Part shown: positions 1 to 8,441 of the stretch, piece after piece
Layout of the letters: every line of letters starts with the position of its first letter
How positions within the stretch are numbered: the first letter of the stretch is position 1
Assembly (NCBI RefSeq): GCF_000711975.1
Contig: NZ_JONT01000009.1
Coordinates: 1-64,000, forward strand
Source: Desulfofalx alkaliphila DSM 12257
GTDB taxonomy: Bacteria > Bacillota > Desulfotomaculia > Desulfotomaculales > Desulfohalotomaculaceae
Reading direction: 5' to 3'
Length of the DNA stretch: 64,000 bases
Program-made: the position numbers and the translations under genes
The notes under the pieces: model-generated
What the model saw: the letters and a program-made list of their open reading frames with translations, nothing else
Databases searched by the model: none
Told to the model about the DNA's origin: nothing

Positions 1-269
1 GTCGTCCTATGGGCTGGGGCCGAAAAGGTCTAAAAGCCATGGCAGAACTGCGGGCATATACCAGCAGTGGTGGAAAAGTTAAATTGGAACATTTAAAACG
101 GCTGTGTAATAATACTTATAGTCTAGGCAAAGCTGGTACAGCCAAGATGTGCAATATTTATAAACAGACACAGGAACAATTTAAGAATGTGACGATATTA
201 AACCGCGGGAAAGTAATACCTATGTTTCGATGTTTAAAAGGTATACAGCATGGGTCATTTAAAATCTAA
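1..269 (+). CDS. ISLre2/UPF0236-family transposase, C-terminal fragment (5' end outside window)
   Basis: The reading frame is open from the first base and ends at 269. The visible part begins with R-P-M-G-W, followed by a G-L-K-A-M-A-E-L-R-A-Y stretch and G-G-K-V. This resembles the conserved C-terminal region that I recall for UPF0236 / ISLre2-type transposases (SSRPMGW... MA.LR.Y..NGG). The start codon and catalytic part lie upstream of the window, so it cannot be told whether the element is intact. About 60 residues after the motif are less conserved. The family call rests on one motif from memory; an unrelated hypothetical protein is possible. Confidence 0.6.
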   Translation, partial: RPMGWGRKGLKAMAELRAYTSSGGKVKLEHLKRLCNNTYSLGKAGTAKMCNIYKQTQEQFKNVTILNRGKVIPMFRCLKGIQHGSFKI

Positions 270-303
270 AAACCAAGATGAGTGGTCGGAAAGAAATATC
301 CTA

Positions 304-343
304 CAAAAAGTTGACACCGTCCGGGCGTGGCAAAAAGTTGACA
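304..343 (+). repeat. 13-bp direct repeat next to the transposase end
   Basis: The 13-mer CAAAAAGTTGACA occurs at 304-316 and again at 331-343, a period of 27 bases. The stretch lies between the transposase stop (269) and the next gene, so it may be part of the right end of the insertion element. The second copy also supplies the TTGACA of a promoter. No inverted-repeat partner can be tested because the left end of the element is outside the window. Confidence 0.4.
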
Positions 344-366
344 GTGGAACATTAAAGGGGTAAAAT
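338..366 (+). promoter_or_regulatory. Sigma-A-type promoter
   Basis: TTGACA at 338-343 and TAAAAT at 361-366 are separated by exactly 17 bases. It points at the small unknown gene starting at 421. The -35 box lies in the second copy of the direct repeat, so the promoter may be carried by the end of the insertion element. Confidence 0.55.
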
Positions 367-420
367 TTTTGTTATTATGACTTTTAAAATATGGTGATGA
401 TATTGTCGGAGGTGTTGGAA

Positions 421-711
421 TTGAAGGAATTTGCGTATAACATTATTGATACCACCATTGTGGATCAATTGGCAGAAAAGCTGGAAGAGGAGGGGGCAAG
501 CCCCGGTGAGGTTTTTAAGTTTAAGATAGATCTGGTGAATTTTCAAAATTTCGTCCAGTCCAGCTTAGATAAAGGATTTGAGCAAGTTGATGAGCTGGAC
601 ATTGAAAAATATAAAGAGTTTTTAAAGACAGATATAGCTTTTCCCGAGTTGGTGGGGCGCCGCTTAGAGAATGTGCGCATTGCAATGGAAAAGTTGAAAG
701 AGATTTCATAG
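421..711 (+). CDS. Hypothetical protein, 96 aa
   Basis: I do not recognise this family. The UUG at 421 is the preferred start because GGAGG at 408-412 sits 8 bases before it; an in-frame ATG at 391 lies ahead of the SD and has none of its own. The product is small, acidic and lysine-rich, has no signal peptide or membrane segment, and looks largely helical (repeated LxxxLxxE patterns such as DQLAEKLEEEG). It has its own promoter at 338-366 and precedes the FMN-riboswitch-controlled riboflavin operon, from which it is separated by another promoter. No function can be inferred from context. Confidence 0.6.
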   Translation: MKEFAYNIIDTTIVDQLAEKLEEEGASPGEVFKFKIDLVNFQNFVQSSLDKGFEQVDELDIEKYKEFLKTDIAFPELVGRRLENVRIAMEKLKEIS

Positions 712-723
712 GGCAAGAAAATA

Positions 724-752
724 TTGACATGTTTAGATAAGAGGCATATAAT
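724..752 (+). promoter_or_regulatory. Sigma-A-type promoter of the riboflavin operon
   Basis: TTGACA at 724-729 and TATAAT at 747-752 are both perfect consensus hexamers with the ideal 17-base spacer. Transcription would begin near 760, just before the FMN riboswitch. Confidence 0.85.
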
Positions 753-780
753 ATAAATTAGCAAAACTTAATAAAGCGTA

Positions 781-904
781 ACCTTCGGGGATCGGTGAAA
801 TTCCGTACCGGCGGTAAGGCTAATAAGCTAAGCCCGCGAGCCTATTTTAAGGCAGATTCGGTGAAATTCCGAAGCCGACAGTAAAGTCTGGATGGGAGAA
901 GGTG
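781..904 (+). promoter_or_regulatory. FMN riboswitch (RFN element)
   Basis: The conserved RFN blocks are visible in order: the TTCGGGG entry, GGTGAAATTCCG followed by TACCGGCGGT, the AGCCCGCGAGC block, a second GGTGAAATTCCG arm, CCGACAGTA, and the closing GGATGGGAGAAGG. It lies between a consensus promoter and ribD, and a terminator follows at 985-1014. By known mechanism, FMN binding would favour termination and shut down riboflavin synthesis. Confidence 0.95.
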
Positions 905-984
905 TATTTAAAGGTGTCTTATGGCTTTTAAGTACGCATATACTATTTTTTGCAAACACCCTTTGTTTAAGTGTTGTCTTTTTT

Positions 985-1014
985 AAACCCCCGAATGAAA
1001 AACGGGGGTTTTTG
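985..1014 (+). terminator. Riboswitch-controlled intrinsic terminator
   Basis: AAACCCCCG at 985-993 pairs with CGGGGGTTT at 1003-1011, followed by a short U run. It stands between the riboswitch and ribD, so it is the expression platform. The GGTGT bases at the 3' edge of the aptamer and the ACACCC stretch near 955 could take part in a competing antiterminator; this part is inference. Confidence 0.85.
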
Positions 1015-1034
1015 TAATTTACTGGGGGGATGAT

Positions 1035-2165
1035 ATGTTAAGTGACCGGCATTTTATGAAAGAGGCATTGCAGTTAGCCGCTAAGGCGGAGGGCTATACC
1101 AGTCCCAACCCCATGGTGGGGGCAGTGGTGGTTAAAAACAATATGGTTGTGGGTAAAGGTTATCATCAAAGGGCAGGTAGTCCCCACGCTGAGGTTCATG
1201 CCTTACGGGAGGCCGGTGACCAAGCAAGGGGTGCAACCTTATATGTAACCTTAGAACCATGCTGCCATTATGGGCGAACCCCTCCCTGTACCGAAGCTAT
1301 TAAAGCGGCGGGGATTAGAAAAGTGGTGGTGGCCATGACAGATCCAAACCCCAAGGTGGCAGGCAAAGGGATAGAAATATTAAAAGAAGCAGGCATAGAA
1401 GTGGTTTCAGGGGTGTTGGAAGAAGAGGCTGCCAGGCTTAATGAAATATTTTTAAAATACATCTCCCATAATAAACCCTTAGTTGCCTTAAAGGCCGCAG
1501 TGAGTCTTGACGGAAAAATTGCCACCTCAACTGGGGAATCCCAATGGATTACCGGCAGTGAGTCCAGGAATTATGCCCATGTACTAAGGCATAGGTACGA
1601 TGCCATTTTGGTAGGGGTAAATACAGTGCTCATTGATAATCCTTCCCTTACCACCAGGTTGCCTGAAGGAAAAGGCCTTGATCCAATTCGTGTTGTACTT
1701 GACAGTAAATGCCGTACACCTTTAAATGCAAAAGTTATTAATCAACCGTCCAATGCCCGGACCATTATTGTCACCACCAAGGCTGCCCCAAGGGATAGAA
1801 TTAAGGCTTTGGAAGCGGCCGGTGCTGAGGTGATAGTGGCGGAGGATCATAATGGTAGAGTAAGCATACCGGATCTGCTGGAGCATCTGGGACGGCGGCA
1901 AATTACCGGTTTGCTGGTTGAGGGTGGCGCCGGTGTTCATGGCTCCTTTTTAGAAGCCAAAGCAGTGGATAAGGTATACTGGTTTATAGCACCAATGATA
2001 ATTGGTGGCGTCAATGCCCCGGGTGCAGTGGGAGGGGAAGGTGTAAAAAGTTTAACCGATGCAATGCGAATTAAACACCTTACACTGCACCGTTTTGGCC
2101 CGGATATATGTGTAGAGGGCTACACTGACCAGGGAGGTGAAAAACTATTTTTACCGGAATTGTAG
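1035..2165 (+). CDS. ribD: Bifunctional riboflavin biosynthesis deaminase/reductase RibD
   Basis: RibD deaminates the pyrimidine intermediate made from GTP and then reduces its ribosyl side chain. The 376-aa product has the usual two domains. The N-terminal zinc deaminase carries HAE at residues 51-53 and the PCCHYGRTPPC zinc motif around 75-85. The C-terminal reductase starts near residue 148 with KPLVALKAAVSLDGK. The start at 1035 has a GGGGGGAT SD just upstream. It is the first gene of the riboswitch-controlled operon. Its last codons overlap the start of ribE, and the ribE SD lies inside ribD. Confidence 0.97.
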   Translation: MLSDRHFMKEALQLAAKAEGYTSPNPMVGAVVVKNNMVVGKGYHQRAGSPHAEVHALREAGDQARGATLYVTLEPCCHYGRTPPCTEAIKAAGIRKVVVAMTDPNPKVAGKGIEILKEAGIEVVSGVLEEEAARLNEIFLKYISHNKPLVALKAAVSLDGKIATSTGESQWITGSESRNYAHVLRHRYDAILVGVNTVLIDNPSLTTRLPEGKGLDPIRVVLDSKCRTPLNAKVINQPSNARTIIVTTKAAPRDRIKALEAAGAEVIVAEDHNGRVSIPDLLEHLGRRQITGLLVEGGAGVHGSFLEAKAVDKVYWFIAPMIIGGVNAPGAVGGEGVKSLTDAMRIKHLTLHRFGPDICVEGYTDQGGEKLFLPEL

Positions 2166-2800
2166 AGGAAATCGGTACCGTAAGAGGCATTACCAAGGGT
2201 GCCGACTCTGCCAAGATTCACATTAATGCACGGCTTGTCTTGGAAGATATCAAACTGGGTGACAGCATTGCGGTAAACGGTGTTTGCCTGACAGCCACCG
2301 CCTTTGACAGTGAAAGTTTTGTTGCCGACGCCATGGCTGAAACCTTGGCCAAAACCAATCTTGCTAAACTGGCTCCAGGGGATAAAGTAAATTTAGAGAG
2401 GGCCCTGCGACTGGGAGACAGACTTGGGGGGCATCTGGTAACTGGACACGTGGACGGGGTGGGGACAATAGCAAAGATTGAGCAGCACGATATTGCTATC
2501 CTAATAACCGTTCAGGCACCGCCCGCTGTCATGCGCTATGTAATAAATAAGGGCTCGGTGGCCATTGACGGGACCAGTTTAACGGTGGTGGATTATAGCG
2601 AAGAAAGGTTTCGGGTATCCTTAATACCCCATACCGCATCCCACACCATACTGGGCAGCAAAAAGATCGGAGATCCCGTCAACCTGGAGGGTGATGTACT
2701 GGGGAAATACATAGAGAGATTAATGGAGCAGCGTCAAAGTGAGAAAACAGAAAGTCCAAGGATGACCATGGACTTTTTAGCCAGACATGGATTTGCTTAA
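2147..2800 (+). CDS. ribE: Riboflavin synthase alpha chain RibE, with apparent AUU start
   Basis: Riboflavin synthase dismutates two lumazine molecules into riboflavin. Two lumazine-binding repeats are present, and the total of 217 aa fits the family. The family signature MFTGIVEEIG aligns only if translation starts at ATT 2147-2149, read as Met-Phe-Thr-Gly-Ile-Val-Glu-Glu. A perfect SD, GGAGGTGA at 2133-2140, ends 6 bases before it. The frame is closed by TGA at 2138-2140, leaving AAA, ACT and ATT as the only codons before the signature. A UUG at 2240 would delete 31 conserved residues and lacks an SD. The gene overlaps ribD by 19 bases. A sequencing error (G to T at 2149) is the alternative. 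Confidence 0.9.
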   Translation: MFTGIVEEIGTVRGITKGADSAKIHINARLVLEDIKLGDSIAVNGVCLTATAFDSESFVADAMAETLAKTNLAKLAPGDKVNLERALRLGDRLGGHLVTGHVDGVGTIAKIEQHDIAILITVQAPPAVMRYVINKGSVAIDGTSLTVVDYSEERFRVSLIPHTASHTILGSKKIGDPVNLEGDVLGKYIERLMEQRQSEKTESPRMTMDFLARHGFA

Positions 2801-2826
2801 TACATCAAGGGGAGGTTGCATAATAC

Positions 2827-4047
2827 ATGGAATACAAATTTAACAGTGTGGAGGAAGCGCTGGAAGACATTAAACAGGGTAAAATGATTGTGGTGGTTGA
2901 CGATGAGGATCGGGAAAACGAAGGTGACTTAGTTATGGCCGCTGAAAAGGTCACCCCGGAGGCAATAAACTTTATGGCCAGCTACGGTAAGGGTTTAATA
3001 TGTTTGCCCATTGATGGCAAGCGATTAGATGAGTTGGATTTACCGGCCATGGTGACCAACAACACCGATCCCCACGGCACTGCCTTTACCGTTTCAATAG
3101 ATGCCAAGCATACCACCACCGGTATATCTGCCCACGAGCGGGCCGATACTGTAAAGGCGGTGCTTGATCCCAACACCAAGCCGGAGGATTTGCGCAGACC
3201 CGGCCATATTTTCCCCTTGCGGGCAAAGGACGGCGGCGTGCTGCGCCGGGCGGGACACACCGAAGCGGCAGTGGATCTGGCCCGGTTGGCAAAAATGTAC
3301 CCGGCCGGAGTTATCTGCGAGATTATGAAGGAAGACGGCACCATGGCTAGGGTGCCTGAGCTAATGGAGTTCTGTGCCCGCCATAACTTAAAAATAATTA
3401 CAATTGCGGACTTGATAAAATACCGCCGCTACCATGAAAAACTGATTAAAAAAATTGACAGTGCAAAGCTGCCCACAAAATATGGCCACTTCACTGCAGT
3501 GGCTTATGAAAGTTTGCTAGATGGGAAAGGCCATATTGCACTGGTTAAAGGTGACTTAAAGAGCGTCGAGGCGCCCCTGGTTCGGGTGCATTCGGAGTGC
3601 CTCACCGGTGATGTATTTGGTTCCGCCCGCTGTGATTGTGGTGACCAACTGGCCACCGCCTTGCAGCAAATTGAACAGGAGGGAGTCGGCGTACTGCTGT
3701 ACATGCGTCAGGAAGGCCGTGGCATTGGATTGTTAAATAAAATACGGGCCTATAGACTGCAAGATTTAGGGGCCGACACAGTGGAGGCAAATGAAGCCCT
3801 AGGATTTCCTGCAGACCTGCGCGATTACGGCCTGGGAGCTCAGATACTGGCTGACCTGGGTTTATCAAAGATACGCCTTTTAACTAACAACCCCCGCAAA
3901 ATAGCAGGTTTAGAGGGACACGGTTTAAAGGTTGTAGGTAGGGTGCCGATAGTGATTAACCCCTGCGATACCAATAACTTTTATCTAAGCACTAAAAAAG
4001 AAAAGCTGGGCCACATGCTGGACTTCTCTGAGAAGAAAAAGGCCTAA
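2827..4047 (+). CDS. ribBA: Bifunctional DHBP synthase / GTP cyclohydrolase II RibBA
   Basis: This supplies both precursors of riboflavin: dihydroxybutanone phosphate from ribulose 5-phosphate and the pyrimidine from GTP. The 406-aa fusion has a RibB domain at about residues 1-200, with the acidic [10 protein letters not shown] metal/substrate loop at 25-34. The RibA domain has the HSECLTGD start at 255 and zinc cysteines at 258, 269 and 271, plus QEGRGIGL at 295-302. The start has an AGGGGAGGTTG SD. It is third in the riboflavin operon. Confidence 0.97.
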   Translation: MEYKFNSVEEALEDIKQGKMIVVVDDEDRENEGDLVMAAEKVTPEAINFMASYGKGLICLPIDGKRLDELDLPAMVTNNTDPHGTAFTVSIDAKHTTTGISAHERADTVKAVLDPNTKPEDLRRPGHIFPLRAKDGGVLRRAGHTEAAVDLARLAKMYPAGVICEIMKEDGTMARVPELMEFCARHNLKIITIADLIKYRRYHEKLIKKIDSAKLPTKYGHFTAVAYESLLDGKGHIALVKGDLKSVEAPLVRVHSECLTGDVFGSARCDCGDQLATALQQIEQEGVGVLLYMRQEGRGIGLLNKIRAYRLQDLGADTVEANEALGFPADLRDYGLGAQILADLGLSKIRLLTNNPRKIAGLEGHGLKVVGRVPIVINPCDTNNFYLSTKKEKLGHMLDFSEKKKA

Positions 4048-4198
4048 GTCAGTGCAACTATTTCACAAGAGCACAAAGGCAGCCGGTTTATAAAAACTAC
4101 GGCTTTTGCCCGGGTCTAGGCCTGAGGCAAGTCAGTTTTTTAAGTTTCATTGATGGTTGTTGTGCCCTAGAAAACAAATATATTTAGGAGGCTGAATT

Positions 4199-4681
4199 AT
4201 GGGACGAGTGTATGAAGGACATTTAATAGGTGAAGGTTTAAAAATTGGTTTAGTGGTGGGGCGTTTTAACGAGTTTATCACCAGTAAATTGTTGTCGGGG
4301 GCCCTCGATGCACTTCAACGCCATGGTGTAGATGAAAATGACGTGGAAGTGGCCTGGGTGCCGGGAGCCTTTGAAATACCCTTGGTGGCAAAGAGCATGG
4401 TAAATAAACAAAAATATGATGCGGTTGTTTGCCTGGGTGCGGTAATTAGGGGCAGTACACCCCACTTTGACTACGTGGCAGCGGAAGTATCCAAAGGGGT
4501 GGCAAAAATAAGCCTGGATGCCGGTGTCCCTGTCATGTTCGGTGTGCTGACCACAGACACCATTGAGCAAGCCATTGAGCGTGCCGGTACCAAGGCCGGC
4601 AACAAGGGTTGGGAAGCGGCTGTCAACGCCATTGAAATGGCTAATTTAATGAAAAATCTAGACGGCATCAACCAAGGGTAG
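4199..4681 (+). CDS. ribH: 6,7-dimethyl-8-ribityllumazine synthase RibH
   Basis: RibH condenses dihydroxybutanone phosphate with the ribityl-amino-pyrimidine to give lumazine, the substrate of RibE, usually in a 60-subunit shell. The 160-aa length is typical. Family motifs are clear: [31 protein letters not shown] with the catalytic His region, and [12 protein letters not shown]. The start has AGGAGG 8 bases upstream. The 151 bases after ribBA contain only small hairpins (for example around 4081-4104) and no strong terminator, so it is probably still in the operon. Confidence 0.96.
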   Translation: MGRVYEGHLIGEGLKIGLVVGRFNEFITSKLLSGALDALQRHGVDENDVEVAWVPGAFEIPLVAKSMVNKQKYDAVVCLGAVIRGSTPHFDYVAAEVSKGVAKISLDAGVPVMFGVLTTDTIEQAIERAGTKAGNKGWEAAVNAIEMANLMKNLDGINQG

Positions 4682-4698
4682 ATGAATGGGGGGGTACC

Positions 4699-5742
4699 AT
4701 GAACGGCAACAAACCCATTAAGAGCATGAAAGATGTGGCCGAGCTAAAATTTTCCACCACAGCCAGGCTGTTTTCTGCAGATAATGAAGAAATAATCCAA
4801 GGTTATACCACCGATATTTACTTCATAAAAACATTAGAGATACTTAACAGGCTGGGTTTAGAGGATACCCAGGTGGCCGCTGAAATATTTGCCAGCCGAC
4901 CGGGTATAATGTGCGGCAGTGCAGAGGTAAAGAATTTGCTGCAGGGCACACCGGTGGAAATGTATGCCTTGCCCGAAGGTGAATATTTTGAGGCCCATGA
5001 AGTGGTGATGCGTATATTCGGGCAATACAGTAAATTTGGCATTTATGAGACTGCAATACTGGGTATGTTAGCCAGTTCCAGCGGTTGGGCCACGGCTGCC
5101 AGAGAGTGTGCCGATGCTGCCGGTGGCAGTGGCTTGATATGCTTTGGCTCCAGGCACGTACACCCTGCAGTATCTCCGGTAATGGAAAGGGCGGCGCTGG
5201 TGGGTGGGGTCACCGGGGCCAGCAATATAATGGGTGCTAAATATTTTGACATGGAACCCAGCGGAACCGTTCCCCATGCGGTGTTTCTTATTGTAGGAGA
5301 TACTGTGGAAGTGGCAGAAGCTTATTATGAAAAAATGCCGCCGGGCTCCCCGGTCATAGTGCTGGTGGACACATTTAAAGATGAGGCGGAGGAGGCCCTG
5401 CGGGTTGCCCAGGCGCTGGGTACAAACTTAACGGGTATCAGGCTTGATACTCCGCGGGAGCGGGGAGGTGTTACACCCCATTTGGTAAAAGAGGTGCGCC
5501 TTAGACTAAATCAAGCGGGCTATGAACATGTGAGGATATTTGTTTCCGGGGGACTAAACCCGGACCGCATTAAATTATTAAAAGAAGCCGGCGCTGATGC
5601 CTTTGGGGTGGGAGGTTACATATCAGGGGCCAAGGCCATAAACATGACCATGGATCTAAAGGAAATAAACGGTAGGCCCATTGCCAAGCGAGGGCGCATA
5701 CCGGGTCTTTCAGATACCACAAGGCTTGTTAAAATGATTTAA
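4699..5742 (+). CDS. pncB: Nicotinate phosphoribosyltransferase
   Basis: The enzyme makes nicotinate mononucleotide from nicotinate and PRPP in NAD salvage. The 347-aa protein belongs to the short class also found in archaea. FGSRHVHP at about 149-156 and the GGVTGASN stretch from 169 are typical, and a C-terminal barrel strand carries SGGLNPDRI and GVGGYI, the phosphate-binding region. GGGGGG precedes the ATG. It lies 17 bases after ribH and may be co-transcribed with it, joining FMN/FAD and NAD cofactor supply. Quinolinate phosphoribosyltransferase is less likely because of length and motifs. Confidence 0.88.
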   Translation: MNGNKPIKSMKDVAELKFSTTARLFSADNEEIIQGYTTDIYFIKTLEILNRLGLEDTQVAAEIFASRPGIMCGSAEVKNLLQGTPVEMYALPEGEYFEAHEVVMRIFGQYSKFGIYETAILGMLASSSGWATAARECADAAGGSGLICFGSRHVHPAVSPVMERAALVGGVTGASNIMGAKYFDMEPSGTVPHAVFLIVGDTVEVAEAYYEKMPPGSPVIVLVDTFKDEAEEALRVAQALGTNLTGIRLDTPRERGGVTPHLVKEVRLRLNQAGYEHVRIFVSGGLNPDRIKLLKEAGADAFGVGGYISGAKAINMTMDLKEINGRPIAKRGRIPGLSDTTRLVKMI

Positions 5743-5760
5743 AGCATGGAATAAGTAATA

Positions 5761-5787
5761 AAATCCGAGGCCTTAGGCCTCGGATTT
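5761..5787. terminator. Bidirectional intrinsic terminator between pncB and rpmB
   Basis: AAATCCGAGGCC and GGCCTCGGATTT form a near-perfect 12-bp stem with a 3-base loop, with T-runs on the + side and A-runs giving U on the - side. It ends the riboflavin/pncB transcript and, in the other direction, rpmB. Confidence 0.85.
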
Positions 5788-5978
5788 TATATTGCACGTT
5801 TAACCTTGCCGCTCCGGAGGCAACGAGTGCACACCAGAATGCGTCTTGGTGAACCGCCTACAACTATGCGAACACGCTGTAGATTGGGTTTCCATTTTCT
5901 TTTGGTACGTATATGGGAGTGGCTGTATTTATAACCTGTTATAACACCTTTACCGCATACATCGCATTTTCTGGCCAT
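5787..5978 (-). CDS. rpmB: 50S ribosomal protein L28
   Basis: A 63-aa basic protein of the large ribosomal subunit. It starts ARKCDVCGKG and has the L28 pattern of a first CxxC (residues 5-8) and a second CTRC near the C-terminus, so this is the zinc-binding (C+) form. The ATG has AGGAGGTG 7 bases upstream on the minus strand. It is a single-gene unit facing away from recG, with a promoter at 6044-6072. Confidence 0.95.
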   Translation of the reverse strand: MARKCDVCGKGVITGYKYSHSHIRTKRKWKPNLQRVRIVVGGSPRRILVCTRCLRSGKVKRAI

Positions 5979-6043
5979 TGCGATACACCTCCTTTATATC
6001 CAACCAAAAAAATGATAAAATACTTCCAAAATCTCACTAGGTT

Positions 6044-6072
6044 AGTATATCACAAATAAAATTAAATTTAAA
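6044..6072 (-). promoter_or_regulatory. Probable promoter of rpmB
   Basis: On the minus strand, TTTAAA (6067-6072) and TATACT (6044-6049) are 17 bases apart. The -35 box is weak but the -10 box is good. The start would fall near 6037, about 60 bases before the rpmB start codon. Confidence 0.5.
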
Positions 6073-6137
6073 GCAATTTTATAAACTTTCAATGTAAACA
6101 CCTTGACAGACCAGAGATAATACAAAGGGTTGATATT

Positions 6138-8219
6138 ATGGCCTTAAATTACAATGACATTTTAAATAAACCGGTGCAGTATGTAAAGGGGGTTGGGCCC
6201 AAACGGGCCGCCGCCTTACAAAAACTAAATATATTTACTGCCGGCGATCTCTTATATCATTTTCCTCGCAGCTACCAAGACCGAACTAAAATACTGCCTG
6301 TCCACAGCTATGGCGACGGGCAAGTTGCCACTGTCTTGGGCAGGGTGTTGCACGCCCAAGAAATTAAACCCCGCCGTGGGCTAACCATAGTAAAACTGGC
6401 CATAGACGACGGCCACGGTGTTTTTTACGCAGTGTGGTTTAATCAGAAATATGTGATAAAACAATACCCTCCGGGAACAACATTGCTGTTAACCGGCAAG
6501 GTAGATCGCCGGTTTGGCGGAAAAGTACAACTGCAGGTTTTGGACAGTGAGATTGCCGATGAACCGGAACAGGCAGTGCATGGGGGAAGAATAGTACCTG
6601 TTTACGCCCTTACAGAGGGCATCAGTCAAAAAATAATGAGGACGATAATACACAAGGCCTTGGAGCAGACCACACAATTACAGGAATATATTCCGCTGAC
6701 CATTTTGGAAAAATATCGTTTGCCGGCCTTGGTTAAATCACTGAGGGATATACATTTTCCCGAAGATGATAAGGGTGTACACCAAGCCAGGCGCAGGTTT
6801 ATTTTTGAAGAATTATTCTTGTTTCAACTGGCCCTGGCCCAAAAAAGACAAGGCTTAAAAAGGATTCCAAAGTCCCATAGCTACAGCCAAGGGGAAGGCC
6901 CTTTGGTAAAAAAATTTCTTAAAAACCTGCCCTTTGAACCCACAGCAGATCAAATTAAGGTGTGGGGCGAGATAATGCAAGACCTGGACAGCCCTTACCC
7001 CATGAATCGTTTACTGCAGGGTGATGTGGGGGCCGGAAAAACACTGATCAGCGCCCTGGTGTTAATTAAAGCTGCTGAAGGGGGCCTGCAGGGTGCAATG
7101 ATGGCCCCCACCGAAATACTGGCGGAACAACACTACATGGGTCTGTCTAAGTGGTTAACTGACTTAGGCATTAGCGTTGAAATTCTTACCAGCAGCACAA
7201 AGAAAGCCAAACGGGAAGAAATACTGGCCGGCCTTTCCCGGGGTGACATACAGGTGCTGCTCGGCACCCACGCTCTGATACAAGAGGTGGTTGAATTTAA
7301 AAACCTGGGGGCGGTGGTGGTGGATGAACAGCACCGCTTTGGTGTAAAACAAAGACAGGCCTTGCAGTATAAAGGTAAGCTACCGGATATGCTGGTGATG
7401 ACAGCCACACCGATACCACGGTCGCTGGCCCTGACGGTATATGGTGACTTGGATTTATCCGTCATCTATAGCCTGCCTCCGGGACGAAAGCCCATAAAAA
7501 CCTATCATGTGACCCACAGAGCGCTGCCCGAAGTATACCGGCTGATCATAAAAGAGGTGCAGCAGGGGCGTCAGGCCTATATAGTATGCCCTTTGGTGGA
7601 AGAGTCCGATTCGCTGGATGTGCAGTCTGCTGTGGACCTGGCTGAAGAATTGTCCCAAGGCCCCTTACGACACTTGAGCTTGGGCCTGATGCACGGCCGC
7701 CTCAGTGCCGATGAAAAGGAAGCTGTCATGGACCGGTTTCGTGCAGGAAGTATTGATGTATTGGTTTCCACCACAGTAATAGAGGTGGGTGTGGATGTGC
7801 CAAATGCCACTGTGATGGTGGTTATTGACGCTGATCGATTTGGCTTAGCCCAGCTGCATCAGTTAAGGGGGCGGGTAGGACGCGGTTCCCAACGGTCCTA
7901 TTGCGTTTTAGTGTCAAACCCTAAAACCGAAGAGGGCAGGCAGCGTATGGCTGCCATGGTGAATACAAGTGATGGCTTTGCCCTGGCGGAAGAAGATTTG
8001 CGTTTGCGGGGGCCGGGGGAATTCTTTGGAATTAAACAATCGGGTCTGCCGGATTTTAAAATTGCCGATCTTATACGGGATCGACAAGCCATGGAGTGTG
8101 CCCGTCAAGAGGCAAATCACCTTGTCCGGCATGATCCCCATTTAACAATGCCTCAACATCAGCTACTTAACCGACAAATGCAGCACAGGTTTTCTAAAAA
8201 AGCATTTCACTCCACCTAA
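6138..8219 (+). CDS. recG: ATP-dependent DNA helicase RecG
   Basis: RecG regresses stalled replication forks and processes Holliday junctions. The 693-aa length and domain order fit: an N-terminal wedge/OB domain (PVQYVKGVGPKRA, later ATVLGRVLHA), then a superfamily 2 helicase. Walker A GDVGAGKT is near residue 294, DEQH near 394, and the motif VIEVGVDVPNA is followed by QLHQLRGRVGRG. The start at 6138 has a modest AAAGGG SD. The gene is alone on its strand here, between rpmB and gpr, both pointing the other way. Confidence 0.97.
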   Translation: MALNYNDILNKPVQYVKGVGPKRAAALQKLNIFTAGDLLYHFPRSYQDRTKILPVHSYGDGQVATVLGRVLHAQEIKPRRGLTIVKLAIDDGHGVFYAVWFNQKYVIKQYPPGTTLLLTGKVDRRFGGKVQLQVLDSEIADEPEQAVHGGRIVPVYALTEGISQKIMRTIIHKALEQTTQLQEYIPLTILEKYRLPALVKSLRDIHFPEDDKGVHQARRRFIFEELFLFQLALAQKRQGLKRIPKSHSYSQGEGPLVKKFLKNLPFEPTADQIKVWGEIMQDLDSPYPMNRLLQGDVGAGKTLISALVLIKAAEGGLQGAMMAPTEILAEQHYMGLSKWLTDLGISVEILTSSTKKAKREEILAGLSRGDIQVLLGTHALIQEVVEFKNLGAVVVDEQHRFGVKQRQALQYKGKLPDMLVMTATPIPRSLALTVYGDLDLSVIYSLPPGRKPIKTYHVTHRALPEVYRLIIKEVQQGRQAYIVCPLVEESDSLDVQSAVDLAEELSQGPLRHLSLGLMHGRLSADEKEAVMDRFRAGSIDVLVSTTVIEVGVDVPNATVMVVIDADRFGLAQLHQLRGRVGRGSQRSYCVLVSNPKTEEGRQRMAAMVNTSDGFALAEEDLRLRGPGEFFGIKQSGLPDFKIADLIRDRQAMECARQEANHLVRHDPHLTMPQHQLLNRQMQHRFSKKAFHST

Positions 8220-8304
8220 TAAGGTACTTGCCTAGAGGTTAAATATGTTAGCATAAGGGCCAATTTTGATGTTCATAATAAATTATGAACACAAAAAAGC
8301 CCAT

Positions 8305-8408
8305 TACACCAATTTCATAACAGAGGTGTTCCCAACCGCACCTCGAATGCTGGGCGCGCTCAATGAGGTTGGTGTAGAACAAGCGGACTTCTTATTGTCC
8401 GCTTGTTC
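8305..8408. ncRNA. Unexplained structured element between recG and gpr
   Basis: Two tight structures lie side by side. First, 8305-8318 pairs with 8363-8376 in a 14-bp stem (two G-U pairs as + strand RNA) that encloses a second hairpin, GAGGTG 8323-8328 with CACCTC 8339-8344. The loop CCCA (8331-8334) is complementary to TGGG (8351-8354), so a pseudoknot is possible. Second, 8377-8388 and 8397-8408 form a perfect 12-bp stem with an 8-base loop. Neither strand has a U-run after the second hairpin, so a normal terminator is not clear. It may be a convergent terminator, a small RNA or a palindromic repeat. I know no matching RNA family. Confidence 0.35.
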
Positions 8409-8441
8409 CTTATGATGGACATATTGGACAAGGCTATTTTT

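Noticed and set aside
2240-2800. Shorter ribE starting at UUG 2240
   Set aside because: It would remove the conserved N-terminal barrel start and has no SD, while the upstream frame matches the family without a gap.
6103-6108. TTGACA as -35 box of recG
   Set aside because: No -10 hexamer occurs at 16-18 bases; GATAAT is only 7 bases away.
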